From assembly GCA_021846485.1 (NCBI GenBank), contig JAJZWW010000211.1, positions 1 through 6,127 on the forward strand: a stretch of DNA of 6,127 bases. The letters are read 5' to 3'. This stretch comes from Actinomycetes bacterium (GTDB lineage Bacteria; Actinomycetota; Acidimicrobiia; Acidimicrobiales; Palsa-688). Shown in pieces: positions 5,689 through 6,127 of this stretch. Position 1 is the first letter of the stretch. Every line of letters starts with the position of its first letter. The translations under genes and the position numbers were made by a program. Under the pieces are notes generated by a model. The model did not search any database and had not been told where the DNA came from. It saw only the letters and a list, made by a program, of their open reading frames with translations.

Positions 5689-6127
5689 TCATCTCTTCAC
5701 CAAGTACCAGCGGGACGGCTGCGGATCGGCGAAGACCTGCTGGGGTTGCCACCCCCGAAGGGTGTCCTTCACGACCGAGACCTGGTAGGGAGCGCTCGGG
5801 AACCAGAGGGCCGCGACCTGGCGGGAGATGTAGTCCTCGTAGGAGAACAGCGGGGGGAGCCCCGGCCGGGTGTGGTAGCCGGTGATGAGGCGGTTGGCCG
5901 TGGCGGAGCTGTACCCACCGCCCCAGTAGTTCCCGGGCCCGAACGCCTGCCCGGCACCGGGGAGAACGGCGGGGTCGCCATAGTCCCACATGTAGTCGGC
6001 GTAGAGGATGAGCCCCCAGTTGCAGGGCCCGGGCGGACAGACGCCGCCGATCGATTACATCGTTGTGAGGCTCTGAGTGTCGAGCACCAGGTCGATGCCG
6101 ACACCCGCCGCGGCGCGCTTGTAGGCC
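5689..6127 (-). pseudogene. Second family-5 substrate-binding protein, C-terminal part with in-frame stop (partial at right edge)
   Basis: From the right edge the minus strand reads AYKRAAAGVGIDLVLDTQSL, then TTM, then a TAA at 6057-6055. It continues in the same frame as SIGGVCPPGPCNWGLILYAD, YMWDYGDPA and onward to TGA at 5691-5689. Both sides fit the C-terminal lobe of SBP_bac_5 proteins: a 'GI-x-x-V' strand, a CNW motif, then an Asp/Trp-rich block and the closing QVSVVKDTLRGWQPQ and WYLVKR. The stop is therefore a nonsense change inside a once-continuous gene, with about 121 codons after it. The product would lose the end of the binding lobe, so it is probably inactive unless the stop is read through or is a sequencing error. 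Most of the gene lies outside the window. It is a paralogue of the binding protein at the left end, and its stop overlaps an ATG belonging to the oxidoreductase leader. Confidence 0.72.

Noticed and set aside
4095..5885. A 596-aa open frame on the plus strand, the longest in the window
   Set aside because: It runs antisense through the FAD oxidoreductase and into the binding-protein remnant. Its composition is low-complexity Arg/Gly/Pro/Ala and it has no domain, while the opposite strand shows clear FAD motifs.

Overview
The window is GC-rich, and its codon use, intergenic structure and a likely leaderless promoter fit a high-GC Actinomycetota genome. No marker gene places it more narrowly. 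Three coding blocks lie on the minus strand, and a decayed stretch on the plus strand separates two of them.

Layout by position: (1) 1-1288, minus: a lipoprotein substrate-binding protein of a family-5 (oligopeptide/nickel type) ABC importer, cut by the left edge. (2) 1289-1594: a divergent control region with several inverted repeats and three tandem 18-bp operator-like repeats. (3) 1595 to about 2170, plus: an acyl-CoA dehydrogenase pseudogene with two single-base frameshifts, a large internal deletion and no C-terminal domain. (4) About 2170-2558: a stretch with no recognisable gene. (5) 2559-2855, plus: a frameshifted transposase remnant resembling the IS1380 family, which ends a few bases from the next gene's stop codon. 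(6) 2856-4043, minus: an intact Rieske non-haem iron oxygenase of the type that attacks quaternary or N-methylated amines, probably read from its own leaderless promoter. (7) 4179-5654, minus: a FAD-dependent amine oxidoreductase of the DAO fold. (8) 5689-6127, minus: the C-terminal end of a second family-5 substrate-binding protein, broken by an in-frame TAA.

The live genes suggest uptake and oxidative breakdown of a small N-alkylated amine or amino acid. A binding protein would capture the substrate, the Rieske oxygenase would hydroxylate or demethylate it, and the FAD enzyme would oxidise the amine that results. The substrate cannot be read from the sequence, and the reductase the Rieske enzyme needs is not in the window. 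The frameshifts, deletion, nonsense codon and transposase scar indicate decay, although some single-base changes in G or C runs could be sequencing errors. I found no RNA gene, CRISPR array or clearly new system. The most distinctive signals are the leaderless promoter of the oxygenase and the triple palindromic repeat upstream of the dead dehydrogenase.
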